From NCBI GenBank assembly GCA_050789255.1, contig JBOZRQ010000011.1, forward strand, positions 62,001 to 126,000: a stretch of DNA of 64,000 bases. The letters are read 5' to 3'. Shown here one piece after another: positions 43,629 to 51,995 of this stretch (position 1 is the first letter of the stretch; each line of letters starts with the position of its first letter). This stretch comes from JBOZRQ01 sp050789255 (GTDB taxonomy: Bacteria; Bacillota; Sulfobacillia; Symbiobacteriales; Symbiobacteriaceae). The notes below the pieces were generated by a model. That model had not been told where the DNA came from and ran no database searches. It was given only the letters and a program-made list of their open reading frames with translations. A program made the position numbers and the translations under genes.

Positions 43629-44804
43629 TTACCGAAACTTGGAGTTCTCGTAGGCCATCTGCCCGGCGATGATCGTGGCCACAGTCTCGGTGCGCCAGGT
43701 GTCGAAGGGATGCCCGGTGAAGATGGCGATGTCAGCATCCTTGCCGACCTCGAGGCTGCCGACCCGGTCGGCCACACCGCAGACCTCGGCGGCGTTGATG
43801 GTGATCGCCTTCAGCGCCTCCTCCTCGTCCATGCCGGCCTTGTGGCTCAGGGCGGCGCAGAGCGGCAGGTACTGGATCGGGGTGACCGGGTGATCGGTCA
43901 TAATGCAGGTGCGCAGTCCGGCCCGCTGCATGATCCCCGAGGTAGCCCAGATCTTGCCCGCCGTCTCCACCTTGCCGCGGGCCGAGAGGGTCGGCCCGAT
44001 CACCACGCCCTTGAGGCGGGGCTCCGCCGCCAGGGTCTCCACGATCATGTAGCCCTCGGAGCAGTGCTCGATGATCAGGTCGAAGTCGAACTCCCGGGCG
44101 AGGCGGACGGCGGTCATGATATCATCCTGGCGGTGGGCGTGGATCCGCATCGGCACTTCACGGCGCAGCACGGCGCAAATGGGCTCCAGGCGGGGATCAT
44201 AGTCGGGGAGGTCGGCGCCCTTCTCCCGGGCGGCCTGCTGCTTGCGCATGTATGACTGCGCCTTGTAGAAGGCCTCCCGGAAGTATCCGGCGGAGCCCAT
44301 ACGGGTAGCGATCTTGTTCTTGGCGCTGAAGACCTTCTTGGGGTTTTCACCAAGGGCGCCCTTCAGGGCGCTGAACTCCTTGAGGATCATCGCCTCCACG
44401 GTATCGCCCCAGGTGCGGCAGGTGGTGGCCATGCCGCCGATGATGTTGGCGCTGCCCGGGGTGATCCAGGCAGCGGTAATCCCGGCTTCCACCGCCTCAC
44501 GGAAGGCGGCATCCTTCGGGTTGATGCCGTCGATGGCCCGTACGTGCGGGGTGCAGGGCTCGACCGCCTCGTTGGTGTCGTTGCCCTCAAAGCCGAGACC
44601 CAGTTCGCTGACGCCGAGATGAGAGTGCGCCTCGATGATGCCGGGCATCACCCAGCGCCCCTCGGCCTCCAGCACGCGGGCGCCGGCAGGCACCGGCACC
44701 TCGGTTCCGATCGCTGCGATCTTGCCGTCCTGAATCAGCATGGAGCCACGCTCGATGATTCCGTTGGTGATGGTATGGATGCGGCCGTTGCGGATTACGA
44801 GCAC
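43629..44804 (-). CDS. Metal-dependent amidohydrolase (imidazolonepropionase-like)
   Basis: The 391-residue enzyme is a composite-domain amidohydrolase. It shows VMPGIIEAHSHLG (metal-binding HSH), MRIHAHRQDD (His), IIEHCSEG (His) and IMTDHPVTP (Asp), then the C-terminal ITINAAEVCGVADRVGSLEVGKDADI block that rebuilds the beta-sandwich. The group includes imidazolonepropionase-like and prolidase-like hydrolases; the substrate is not determined. GTG at 44804 is preferred, with GGGGAG 11 nt upstream. It is divergent from truD. Confidence 0.87.
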   Translation of the reverse strand: MLVIRNGRIHTITNGIIERGSMLIQDGKIAAIGTEVPVPAGARVLEAEGRWVMPGIIEAHSHLGVSELGLGFEGNDTNEAVEPCTPHVRAIDGINPKDAAFREAVEAGITAAWITPGSANIIGGMATTCRTWGDTVEAMILKEFSALKGALGENPKKVFSAKNKIATRMGSAGYFREAFYKAQSYMRKQQAAREKGADLPDYDPRLEPICAVLRREVPMRIHAHRQDDIMTAVRLAREFDFDLIIEHCSEGYMIVETLAAEPRLKGVVIGPTLSARGKVETAGKIWATSGIMQRAGLRTCIMTDHPVTPIQYLPLCAALSHKAGMDEEEALKAITINAAEVCGVADRVGSLEVGKDADIAIFTGHPFDTWRTETVATIIAGQMAYENSKFR

Positions 44805-44912
44805 CTGTTCCGACACTCCCCTGAGGATAGTTAATACCACGTAGTAACTTCTGGGTTGAGGAGAGGGAATCCTCCGGGGTACACTAAGAACTCGAAAGGG
44901 GGCGGTCCCAAA

Positions 44913-46061
44913 ATGCGGCTGAAGGCCATTCCGGAGGACTTTGTTGTCCGGGAAGCGACCGACCTGCGGATTCGAAAGCAGCCCGGGCCCTACAGGGTTT
45001 ACATGCTGGAGAAAAAGGACTGGAACACGGCGGACGCGCTGATGCGCATCGCCAAGGAGAAGCGGATTCCCTACGACCGGATCGCCTACGGCGGCAAGAA
45101 GGACCGCCACGCCCACACCTATCAGTACATAACGGTCGAGCAGCACCCCGCCGACCTGAGCCTGACGGCCAAGGGCTACTCGCTAAAGATGATGGGCTTC
45201 TCAACCGAGCCGATGGGGCCCTCTCGCATCCTGTCGAACCACTTTGACCTGACGGTGCGGGAGCTGTCGGACGGCGAGGTGAGGCAGCTTCAGGCCAACC
45301 TCGGGGCGGTCAAGGAGCGTGGGATCCCCAACTACTTTGATGACCAGCGCTTCGGCAACCTGGACCCCGAGCGGGGCTACATCGCCGAGAAGATGCTCCA
45401 GGGGCGCTGGGAGGACGCGCTCGCCATCGCCCTGACGGCGATCTACCCCGAGGAGAAGCGGGACGCCAAGGAGCGCAAGCGGGCGCTCCGGGAGCGCTGG
45501 GGCGACTGGGCCGCCTGCCGGGAGCTCGCCGTGACCGCCCTGGAGCAGCGGGCCTTTGACCTGCTGACGACCAGGCCCGGGTCCTTCCGGGAGGCGCTGG
45601 AGACGGTCCACAAGGAGACGACGGGCATGTGGGTCTCCACCTACCAGTCCTTCCTCTGGAACGAGGTCCTGCGGCGGTACATCGCTCTGCGCGGCTGGGC
45701 GGGGGCGTCCGTGGCAGGCGCGGCGGGGCCGTACGTGTTCACCGGTCCGGAGGCAAACCTGGGCGAAATGATCATCCCTCTCCCCGGGCAGGGGATGCGT
45801 TTCCCAGTGGCGGAGACCGGAGAGATCTTCGAGGAGCTCCTGGCCGAGCGTCGGCTACGGCCAGCAGTCCTCGAGCGGGAGGTCATGAAGGGCGTCGGGT
45901 TCCGGGCCTCGCCAAGGCCGGCCCTGGCGCTGCCCACGGGGCTGCATCTGGAGGGTCCGCTCCCCGACGAGCGCTACCCTGGCACCTCCAAGGTGATGCT
46001 GCGGTTCTCCCTCCAGCGGGGCAGCTATGCGACAATGCTAGTAAAGTCACTCTTTTCGTAA
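44913..46061 (+). CDS. truD: tRNA pseudouridine(13) synthase TruD
   Basis: The 382-residue protein matches TruD. It opens MRLKAIPEDFVVRE, has the catalytic Asp64 in GGKKDRHAHT, and then SNHFDLTVRE, GIPNYFDDQRFG and LPTGLHLEGPL. It makes pseudouridine at position 13 of certain tRNAs. ATG at 44913 is chosen because the family begins there and AAGGGGG lies upstream; an earlier in-frame ATG at 44856 adds unrelated residues. Its terminator overlaps the control region of the next gene. Confidence 0.94.
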   Translation: MRLKAIPEDFVVREATDLRIRKQPGPYRVYMLEKKDWNTADALMRIAKEKRIPYDRIAYGGKKDRHAHTYQYITVEQHPADLSLTAKGYSLKMMGFSTEPMGPSRILSNHFDLTVRELSDGEVRQLQANLGAVKERGIPNYFDDQRFGNLDPERGYIAEKMLQGRWEDALAIALTAIYPEEKRDAKERKRALRERWGDWAACRELAVTALEQRAFDLLTTRPGSFREALETVHKETTGMWVSTYQSFLWNEVLRRYIALRGWAGASVAGAAGPYVFTGPEANLGEMIIPLPGQGMRFPVAETGEIFEELLAERRLRPAVLEREVMKGVGFRASPRPALALPTGLHLEGPLPDERYPGTSKVMLRFSLQRGSYATMLVKSLFS

Positions 46062-46068
46062 CTTTGCG

Positions 46069-46104
46069 AGCCCCCTTCTCGTCCTTATGGAAGAAGGGGG
46101 CTTT
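46069..46104 (+). terminator. truD terminator that also abuts the next start codon
   Basis: An 11-bp stem (46069-46079 with 46092-46102) lies 7 nt after the truD stop. It is followed by TTGCGT and the ATG at 46109. The downstream gene's only SD, AAGGGGG, is inside the 3' arm. Confidence 0.8.
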
Positions 46105-46108
46105 GCGT

Positions 46109-47500
46109 ATGCTCCGTCGTTTGGTTTGGCTCTGTTTCGCGGTTCTGCTGATTTCTGGCGGCGTCGCGAACGCCGATGACGCCGCCCTTGGGCGCCGCGG
46201 CGAGACGGTCTACCCGATCTCCAGCCAGCAGGTCCGGATGATGGCCGAGGAGGTCCGGCTGAAGGTCCGGCCGCTGGAGACGCTGGTGGATGTGACCTTT
46301 ACCTTCACGAACGCAGGCGCCGCTCAGGATGTGCTGATGGGGTTCCCGGTAGGGCGCCCCGGGAACTACGAGCGCGGCGACTTTGAGCTGCACGACTTCC
46401 AGACCTGGGTGGACGGCAAGCGCATCCCTGCCCAGCGGGAGAAGGGCAGTAAGCCCGTCGAGACCCCTGCTGGCGAGGATCATCACAACTTGGACTATCC
46501 CGAATGGTACACCTGGACGGTGAAGTTCGACGCCGGGGAGACGCACACGGTCCGGAACACTTACCGGGCGGTTAACTTTCATACCTCCAACGGGTTTGCC
46601 AGCACGGGCTACATCCTGCGGACCGGGAAGGTCTGGCAGGACACGATTGGGAGCGCCGTGGTTCGCGTAAGTTTCGACGGGGTCCTACCGGGCGAGATCA
46701 CCGGGGTCTCCCCCGCCTCCTACCGGTGGGTCGGCGAAGAGATGGTCTGGGGGTTCAAGGACTTCGAGCCCAATCGGGACGTGCAGCTGGTCTTCCAGAC
46801 CCGGACGGAGGGGTGGGCGACCGGGTCTGAGGTGCTGAGCCAAGCCCGGCAGCAATACCTGGGCGGCGACCAGGGGGCAGCGCTCCGGACCGTGCGTGAG
46901 CAACTGGAGGCCGGGAGCACGCACCCGATTGCGGTCTACCTCGCTGCCAGGGAGGGTCTGCGGGCGCCGGCCGAGCTGCTGAAGGCCGGGGAGCTCCCGT
47001 CGGTGCTGAAGCGCTACTTGCAGGACAAGGCGGGTGTGACCGGTGTGCCGCCCCGGGTCCCGGTGCTGGCGCCCGACGGCATGGTCACGCTGGGCGACCC
47101 GGACGGCGATCTGGATGATTGGGGGCTCACGGTCTACGCCTCCGCCGACGCTGGCGCCGCCCCCATCCAGACCGCCGGCGGGCTGGAAGCGCAGTGGCAG
47201 GACCGACCGGAGTGGCAGTTCAGCGTGGATGCGGCGCCCTGGCACGACCGGAGCGAGGTCTGGTACCAGGCCTGGGCGGTGGACGGCCGGGGGCACATGG
47301 TGGAGTCCGGCTTGGTGAAGCTGGCCCTGCGTGCGCCCGAGCCACAGACGCCCGAACCGCGGGCGCCCGCGCCGCAGACGCCGGAGCCCGTCGGCCCGGT
47401 GCTGGGCGACGTGCGTCAGCCCGATCCTCTGCCCTGGATCCTGCTCGGGCTGATGCTGTGCGTGTCGGTCGGGTACTACGCCCTACGGCGTGAGTCCTGA
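46109..47500 (+). CDS. Membrane-anchored surface protein, DUF4424-like
   Basis: The 463-residue protein has a signal peptide (1-22, ending VANA-DD) and a C-terminal membrane segment (about 438-458) followed by positive residues, so the bulk lies outside the cell. The first 200 residues look like DUF4424 (ADDAALGRRG..., VTFTFTNAG, MGFPVG). The remaining part is Ala/Glu-rich, and a Pro-rich stalk (PEPQTPEPRAPAPQTPEP) precedes the membrane anchor. Function is unknown. ATG at 46109 is immediately after the truD terminator stem. Confidence 0.78.
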   Translation: MLRRLVWLCFAVLLISGGVANADDAALGRRGETVYPISSQQVRMMAEEVRLKVRPLETLVDVTFTFTNAGAAQDVLMGFPVGRPGNYERGDFELHDFQTWVDGKRIPAQREKGSKPVETPAGEDHHNLDYPEWYTWTVKFDAGETHTVRNTYRAVNFHTSNGFASTGYILRTGKVWQDTIGSAVVRVSFDGVLPGEITGVSPASYRWVGEEMVWGFKDFEPNRDVQLVFQTRTEGWATGSEVLSQARQQYLGGDQGAALRTVREQLEAGSTHPIAVYLAAREGLRAPAELLKAGELPSVLKRYLQDKAGVTGVPPRVPVLAPDGMVTLGDPDGDLDDWGLTVYASADAGAAPIQTAGGLEAQWQDRPEWQFSVDAAPWHDRSEVWYQAWAVDGRGHMVESGLVKLALRAPEPQTPEPRAPAPQTPEPVGPVLGDVRQPDPLPWILLGLMLCVSVGYYALRRES

Positions 47501-47571
47501 TTTTCACCGCAACAAACGGATGGCGCCGGGCGCCGCCATCAGGTTACCATGGCATCATGGAGGTGGCGCCG

Positions 47572-48630
47572 ATGACGCAAAACGACGAGGCACGGTGGCA
47601 GGCGGTCCTCACCAGGGACCCCGGCGCCGACGGCAGCTTTTACTACGCGGTCAGGTCGACGGGGATCTACTGCCGCCCGACCTGCCCTTCCCGGCGCCCC
47701 CGGCGGGAGAACGTGGCGTTCTTTGAGACCCCCGAGGCCGCCGAGCAGGCGGGGTTTCGGGCCTGCCAGCGGTGCCGACCGAGCGAGGTCAGCAGCCGGG
47801 AGAGTGCGGTAGCCCGGGTCAAGCAACTGCTGGAGCGTTCGGAGACGCCGCCCTCGCTCCAGGAACTGGGCGAGGCCGTGGGGATGAGCCCGTTCCATCT
47901 GCAGCGGGTCTTCAAGCAGGCGACGGGGCTTAGCCCGAAGGCGTATTCCGCCGGGCTCCGTGCAGAGCGCCTGAAGGAACGGCTCAAGGAGGGGGCCAGC
48001 GTCACCGAGGCGCTCTACGAGGCTGGGTATGGCTCCAGCCGGGCGCTCTATGAGAAGGCGCCGGAGCTGCTCGGCATGAGCCCCGGCACTTACCGCAAGG
48101 GCGGGGCGGGCGCCCACATCCGCTTTGCCGTGGCGGACAGCCCGATCGGGCAGGTGCTGGTGGCGGCCACGGAGCAGGGAGTCTGTGCCGTCCGGATCGG
48201 GGAGCGGCAGGCGTTGATGGACGAACTGCGCGCCGAGTTCCCGCGGGCAACCCTGACCGAGGATCCCGGGGCGGTAGCACCCTACCTGGAGTCCCTGCTC
48301 AGCGGGCTGAGCGGCGATACCCGGACCGTTGTGACGCTGGATGTGAAGGCCACGCCCTTCCAGCAGCGGGTCTGGTCGGCCCTGCAGCGGATCCCTTACG
48401 GCGAAACCCGCTCCTACAAGCAGGTCGCTGAGATGATCGGCGAGCCCACCGCCGTGCGGGCCGTCGCTCGGGCCTGCGCCACCAACCCGGTCGCCCTAGT
48501 CGTGCCGTGCCACCGGGTTGTGCGGTCCGGCGGGGACCTTAGCGGCTACCGCTGGGGCGTGGAGCGCAAGCGGGTGCTCCTCGAGATGGAACGCAGCTCT
48601 TCAGGCACCGGAGTAACGCAGAGGGACTGA
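47572..48630 (+). CDS. ada: Bifunctional Ada: methyl-phosphotriester/O6-methylguanine-DNA methyltransferase and regulator
   Basis: The 352-residue protein has the full Ada layout. The zinc-binding methyl-acceptor domain has Cys34, Cys38, Cys65 and Cys68 (GIYCRPTCPSRRP, ACQRCRP); Cys34 corresponds to the methyl-accepting Cys38 of E. coli Ada. An AraC-type HTH (about 85-180) follows. The C-terminal methyltransferase has VVPCHRVV, with active Cys313. It repairs alkylated DNA and switches on its own regulon when methylated. ATG at 47572 has GGAGG 9 nt upstream. Confidence 0.95.
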   Translation: MTQNDEARWQAVLTRDPGADGSFYYAVRSTGIYCRPTCPSRRPRRENVAFFETPEAAEQAGFRACQRCRPSEVSSRESAVARVKQLLERSETPPSLQELGEAVGMSPFHLQRVFKQATGLSPKAYSAGLRAERLKERLKEGASVTEALYEAGYGSSRALYEKAPELLGMSPGTYRKGGAGAHIRFAVADSPIGQVLVAATEQGVCAVRIGERQALMDELRAEFPRATLTEDPGAVAPYLESLLSGLSGDTRTVVTLDVKATPFQQRVWSALQRIPYGETRSYKQVAEMIGEPTAVRAVARACATNPVALVVPCHRVVRSGGDLSGYRWGVERKRVLLEMERSSSGTGVTQRD

Positions 48631-48638
48631 CTAAGCAT

Positions 48639-48671
48639 ACAGCCGGGGGCAAGTACACCCCCGGCTGTGTT
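48639..48671 (+). terminator. Intrinsic terminator after ada
   Basis: An 11-bp stem (48639-48649 with 48658-48668) lies 8 nt after the ada stop, with GTTC and, further on, a T-run. Confidence 0.75.
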
Positions 48672-48708
48672 CATAGATTGACGGTTTTTTATTTGTCCAA
48701 GGTGCAGG

Positions 48709-48930
48709 TTTTGACACACCTGAGCTGGCACGGCCTGTGTCAGAATTGACTACCCTGTTGGTAGACGGGCAGTTCCGCCAGTTCAGGCTCACAGAATCCT
48801 GTGGAATCGTGTCGAATTACCGCAAAAATAAGCACCGTGCGGACCGGATGCGTCTGACCAAGCCCCCCAGACCACCCAAAGCTACACTTTTTGACACACG
48901 ACCGGGTTCTGGAGCTGTGTCAAAACTGAC
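48709..48930. repeat. Two copies of a TTTTGACACA-N17-TGTGTCA dyad; IS-end-like cluster
   Basis: Copy 1 is 48709-48718 with 48736-48745 and copy 2 is 48889-48898 with 48916-48925. Both have exactly 17 nt between the arms, and both continue to TGAC on the right. Read outward, TGTGTCA...TTGACACA also bounds a 163-bp unit (48736-48898) with no ORF. Multiple short end repeats are a feature of IS21-family insertion sequences, so this may be a non-autonomous or decayed element. A regulatory array is the alternative. Confidence 0.55.
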
Positions 48931-48948
48931 AGCCTTGATACCAGTCAC

Positions 48949-49803
48949 TTACTGCCGGCTGACGATCAACACACTCGACAGGATCAGCCCGAAGCCTACG
49001 AAGTTCCCCATCCCCAGGTGCTCGCTGAGCAGCAGCGCCCCCCAGAGCATGCTGAAGGCGGGCGAAAGGTAGGTGACCATGGTGGCCCGGGTCGGCCCGA
49101 CCCGCAGGATCAGCCGGAAGTAGATCAGGTAGGCCACGGCCGTGGAGAGCAGGGACAGGCCCAGCACGCTCCATATGGCGGCGGGGGACGGCATCCGGTC
49201 CGGCCAAGCAAACGGCACCAGGGGCAGCAGCACGGCCGCCGCGAACATCTGGCTGTAGGCCGACAGGGCCAGGGGCTGGGCGCCCGGCAGGGCCCGTTTG
49301 GTGTAGACCGCCGCAATCCCGTAGGAGACCGTGGCGAGCAGCACGGCGGCCACGGCGGCGAGGTTCATCCACGTCAGCTCCATCGGCAGCAGGCCGACCA
49401 TGACCACTACCCCGGCGAAGCCGACCAGCAGGCCGCCGACCTTCTTCGCCGTCAGGCGCTCGCCCAGCCACACGCTGGCGGCGAGGGCGCCGAACAGCGG
49501 GGTGGTCGCATTCAGGATTCCGGCGACCGAGGCAGGCAGGAGCAGTTCAGCCGAGGAGATCAGCACGAAGGGCAGGGCCGAGTTGATCACCCCGACCACC
49601 AGGAACCGGCGCCACTTGTCGCCCAGCGGGGCGATCTTGCGGCTCAGGGCCGCATACCCGAGCAGCGCCGAAGCGGCGATGCCCACCCGGAGGAAGATCA
49701 GGAGGATGGGTCCGAACTCGGGGGCGCCGACCCGCATGAACAGAAACGAGCCGCCCCACATGGCCGAGAGCAAGAGTAGTGCACCGATGTCCTGCAACGT
49801 CAA
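48949..49803 (-). CDS. EamA/DMT-family transporter
   Basis: The 284-residue membrane protein has ten membrane segments in two EamA repeats. The first begins LLLLSAMWGGSFLFMRVG; the second ends PAFSMLWGALLLSEHLGMGNFVGFGLI. Family members export metabolites or drugs; the substrate is unknown. TTG at 49803 follows GGAGGGG. The left end adjoins the IS-end-like repeat cluster. Confidence 0.9.
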   Translation of the reverse strand: MTLQDIGALLLLSAMWGGSFLFMRVGAPEFGPILLIFLRVGIAASALLGYAALSRKIAPLGDKWRRFLVVGVINSALPFVLISSAELLLPASVAGILNATTPLFGALAASVWLGERLTAKKVGGLLVGFAGVVVMVGLLPMELTWMNLAAVAAVLLATVSYGIAAVYTKRALPGAQPLALSAYSQMFAAAVLLPLVPFAWPDRMPSPAAIWSVLGLSLLSTAVAYLIYFRLILRVGPTRATMVTYLSPAFSMLWGALLLSEHLGMGNFVGFGLILSSVLIVSRQ

Positions 49804-49877
49804 GAAGACCCCTCCACCGCCTGTTATGTATCCAGCATAGCAGGAGATGGAGGGGTCCGCCTATCCGAGAGTTGCGC

Positions 49878-51329
49878 TCAAACCTGCCGGCCCCGGGGCT
49901 CGGGACGGGCGGCGGGCGGCGCCGGCGATGTCACGCGGGGAACGACTGCGTGGCGCTTGAGGAACCGTCGGGGCGCCCGCAGCAGCCGCCCCACCAGCGG
50001 GGCGACCCCGCCGCCGGTCTCCCAGGCGTGGTGGGCCTCGATCAGGTTCTTCACCAGCATGGCGGGGAGCCCGGTGAAGTGCTCCTCGCCCATCTGCCCG
50101 ACGCCCTCCCGGCGTCCCAGCGACGCGAAGGCGCCCTTGAGCCTGGGCACGAAGGACTGCTCGGCCTGACCACGCAGGCGCCGCAGGATGTTCTGCCCGG
50201 CGGCATGTCCCATCTGCACGGCCGCCTGGGCAGTTGGCGGGACCTCGCGCCCGGTCCCCGGATCGACGAAGGAGGCGGAGTCACCGACCATGTACACATC
50301 CTGCTGCCCCACGGCGCGCAGATAGGCGTCGACCTTGCCGCGGCCCTTGGGCGTGACCCTGAAGCCCGAGTTGGCCAGGATCGCGCTTCCCCGCACGCCT
50401 CCCGCCCACACCAGTAGGTCGCACTGCAGGCTCTCCCCGCTCTTGAAGTGGATCATGCCGGGCTCCACCCGGGCGATGGGGTGGCCCGTGCGAATCTCCA
50501 CGCCCTTGCCCTCGAGCACGTCCCGCGAGACCTTGATCAGCTGGGGGTCAAACCCCGCCATGATTTCGGGGCCGGCCTCCAGGATGGTCAGCCGGACCCG
50601 GCCGGGGTGCTCATCCGCCAGCTCGCCGGCCACCTCCACGCCCGTCAGCCCGCCCCCGGCCACGACCACCCGGGGAGGATTCTCGGCGGCCCGGTCATCA
50701 TCCAGCAGCCGGCTGACCCAGTCACGCAGGCGGGTGGCGCCCTGCCAGTTGCCCACGATCAGGCTGTTCTCCGCCACGCCGGGGAGGTTGTAGTACTCCG
50801 GGTCGCTGCCCAGGGCGAAGACGAGCAGGTCGTAGCTGAGCCGCTCGCCGGACTCCATCTCCACCTCCTTCTCCTCGGGGTGGACCCGGGCCACCTTCCC
50901 CACCACCAGGCGGCCCGGCGGGGCGATCACGCGGGAGAGCGGTATCCGGACCGCATCCTCGGGCTCGCCGGCCACGTACGTGTGCAGTTCGGTGGTGAAC
51001 CAGTGGTACTTGTCGCCGTTGACCAGCACCAGGTCGTACTGCCGGGAGAGATGGTCCTGCAGCTCCAGGTAGCAGGTGAGCCCGCCATAGCCGGCGCCCA
51101 GCACCACGATCCGGGGTTTGGCTGCGGCGGGCGCTCCGCCGCCCTCCTGGCGCTCCGGCGCCATCATCCGCTTGGCAGCCCGGAAGGGCAGCGTCCCCAA
51201 CTGCTCGCCCAGGTCGGCCGCCTTGGTCAGGGTCTCACTGCGCCCCTCGGTGATCCGCCTGGCAGCCTTCCAGGGGAGTCGGGCGAGCGACTCACCCAGT
51301 CGTAGTCCCTCGCGAAACAGGTCTTGCAC
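49878..51329 (-). CDS. Type II NADH dehydrogenase (NDH-2)-like flavoprotein
   Basis: The 483-residue protein matches NDH-2: FAD-binding VVLGAGYGGL, FTTELHTYVAGE, NAD-binding VVAGGGLTGVEVAGELAD, and VYMVGDSASF with TAQAAVQMG at the C-terminus. It should pass electrons from NADH to menaquinone at the inner face of the membrane. There are about 70 extra N-terminal residues rich in Arg and Leu before the first Rossmann motif, and the C-terminus carries basic helices that may bind the membrane. GTG at 51329 has AAAGGGG 8 nt upstream. Confidence 0.88.
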   Translation of the reverse strand: MQDLFREGLRLGESLARLPWKAARRITEGRSETLTKAADLGEQLGTLPFRAAKRMMAPERQEGGGAPAAAKPRIVVLGAGYGGLTCYLELQDHLSRQYDLVLVNGDKYHWFTTELHTYVAGEPEDAVRIPLSRVIAPPGRLVVGKVARVHPEEKEVEMESGERLSYDLLVFALGSDPEYYNLPGVAENSLIVGNWQGATRLRDWVSRLLDDDRAAENPPRVVVAGGGLTGVEVAGELADEHPGRVRLTILEAGPEIMAGFDPQLIKVSRDVLEGKGVEIRTGHPIARVEPGMIHFKSGESLQCDLLVWAGGVRGSAILANSGFRVTPKGRGKVDAYLRAVGQQDVYMVGDSASFVDPGTGREVPPTAQAAVQMGHAAGQNILRRLRGQAEQSFVPRLKGAFASLGRREGVGQMGEEHFTGLPAMLVKNLIEAHHAWETGGGVAPLVGRLLRAPRRFLKRHAVVPRVTSPAPPAARPEPRGRQV

Positions 51330-51519
51330 GTACGGCACCCCTTTGGCACATGGTAATGGATAGTCTTTCCCAAGGTGGGTCAGGTCCACGCCCAGGTTGC
51401 CGGGGAGACCAGGAAATACTTCCTTTGGCCCATACCAGGTCTACGAAACCCAGGAGTATACTGGCATCAGAAGCTAAGTTACAGTTTTCACAAACCATCT
51501 GATCGGGAGACGATCTACG

Positions 51520-51705
51520 ATGACCACCAATCTCAGCTTTGAGAATCGGGAACTGATTCAGTCGCTCCGGGCCGAAGGGCTCTCGCTCTCTGAAATCAGC
51601 AGGCTCATCGGTCTCAGTACTCCGGAAATGGAAGGCGAACGGCAGGTTCCGGGCCTGGATCGCATGTCGGAGATCATCAACATCGAATGGTTCATGCTCC
51701 ATTAA
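51520..51705 (+). CDS. Small protein with HTH-like helices
   Basis: The 61-residue protein has a possible helix-turn-helix (about residues 9-34: NRELIQSLRAEG...LSEISRLIGLS), the pattern of resolvase or RNA polymerase sigma-like HTHs. ATG at 51520 has GGGAG about 10 nt upstream. There is no partner, so it may be a small DNA-binding regulator or not a gene. Confidence 0.5.
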   Translation: MTTNLSFENRELIQSLRAEGLSLSEISRLIGLSTPEMEGERQVPGLDRMSEIINIEWFMLH

Positions 51706-51995
51706 GTCGGGGGTAGTTCGAACGCTAGCCGGCGGCGGGGCAACCTCCTGCGGGCTAAAATCGCAACGTCCTCGGAGGTTGCCCCTCGTCCCCCCGACAC
51801 CCCCCACGCCTCTGACTGCCCCCGTCGCCGATCGTGCCGCACATGTCGCCACGACCGGCTCTGCTTCCGGTCGAGCATAGACTACCTACAGACCACCGGC
51901 CGCCTGCGCAGGCGGCCCTTCTTGCTTCCTGGGGGAACCTTTGGGGGGTCGGGCTCGTCGATACCGACGTAGATCCGACCGCAAAGGAGATCCGC
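51706..51995 (+). promoter_or_regulatory. Structured leader of the MFS transporter gene
   Basis: A 12-bp inverted pair (51737-51748 with 51774-51785) and a perfect 20-bp palindrome (51898-51917) followed by CTTCTTGCTT precede the MFS gene. The second looks like a weak terminator. An in-frame open stretch from GTG 51834 or ATG 51843 runs into the MFS gene. Attenuation of an efflux gene is plausible but unproven. Confidence 0.45.
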
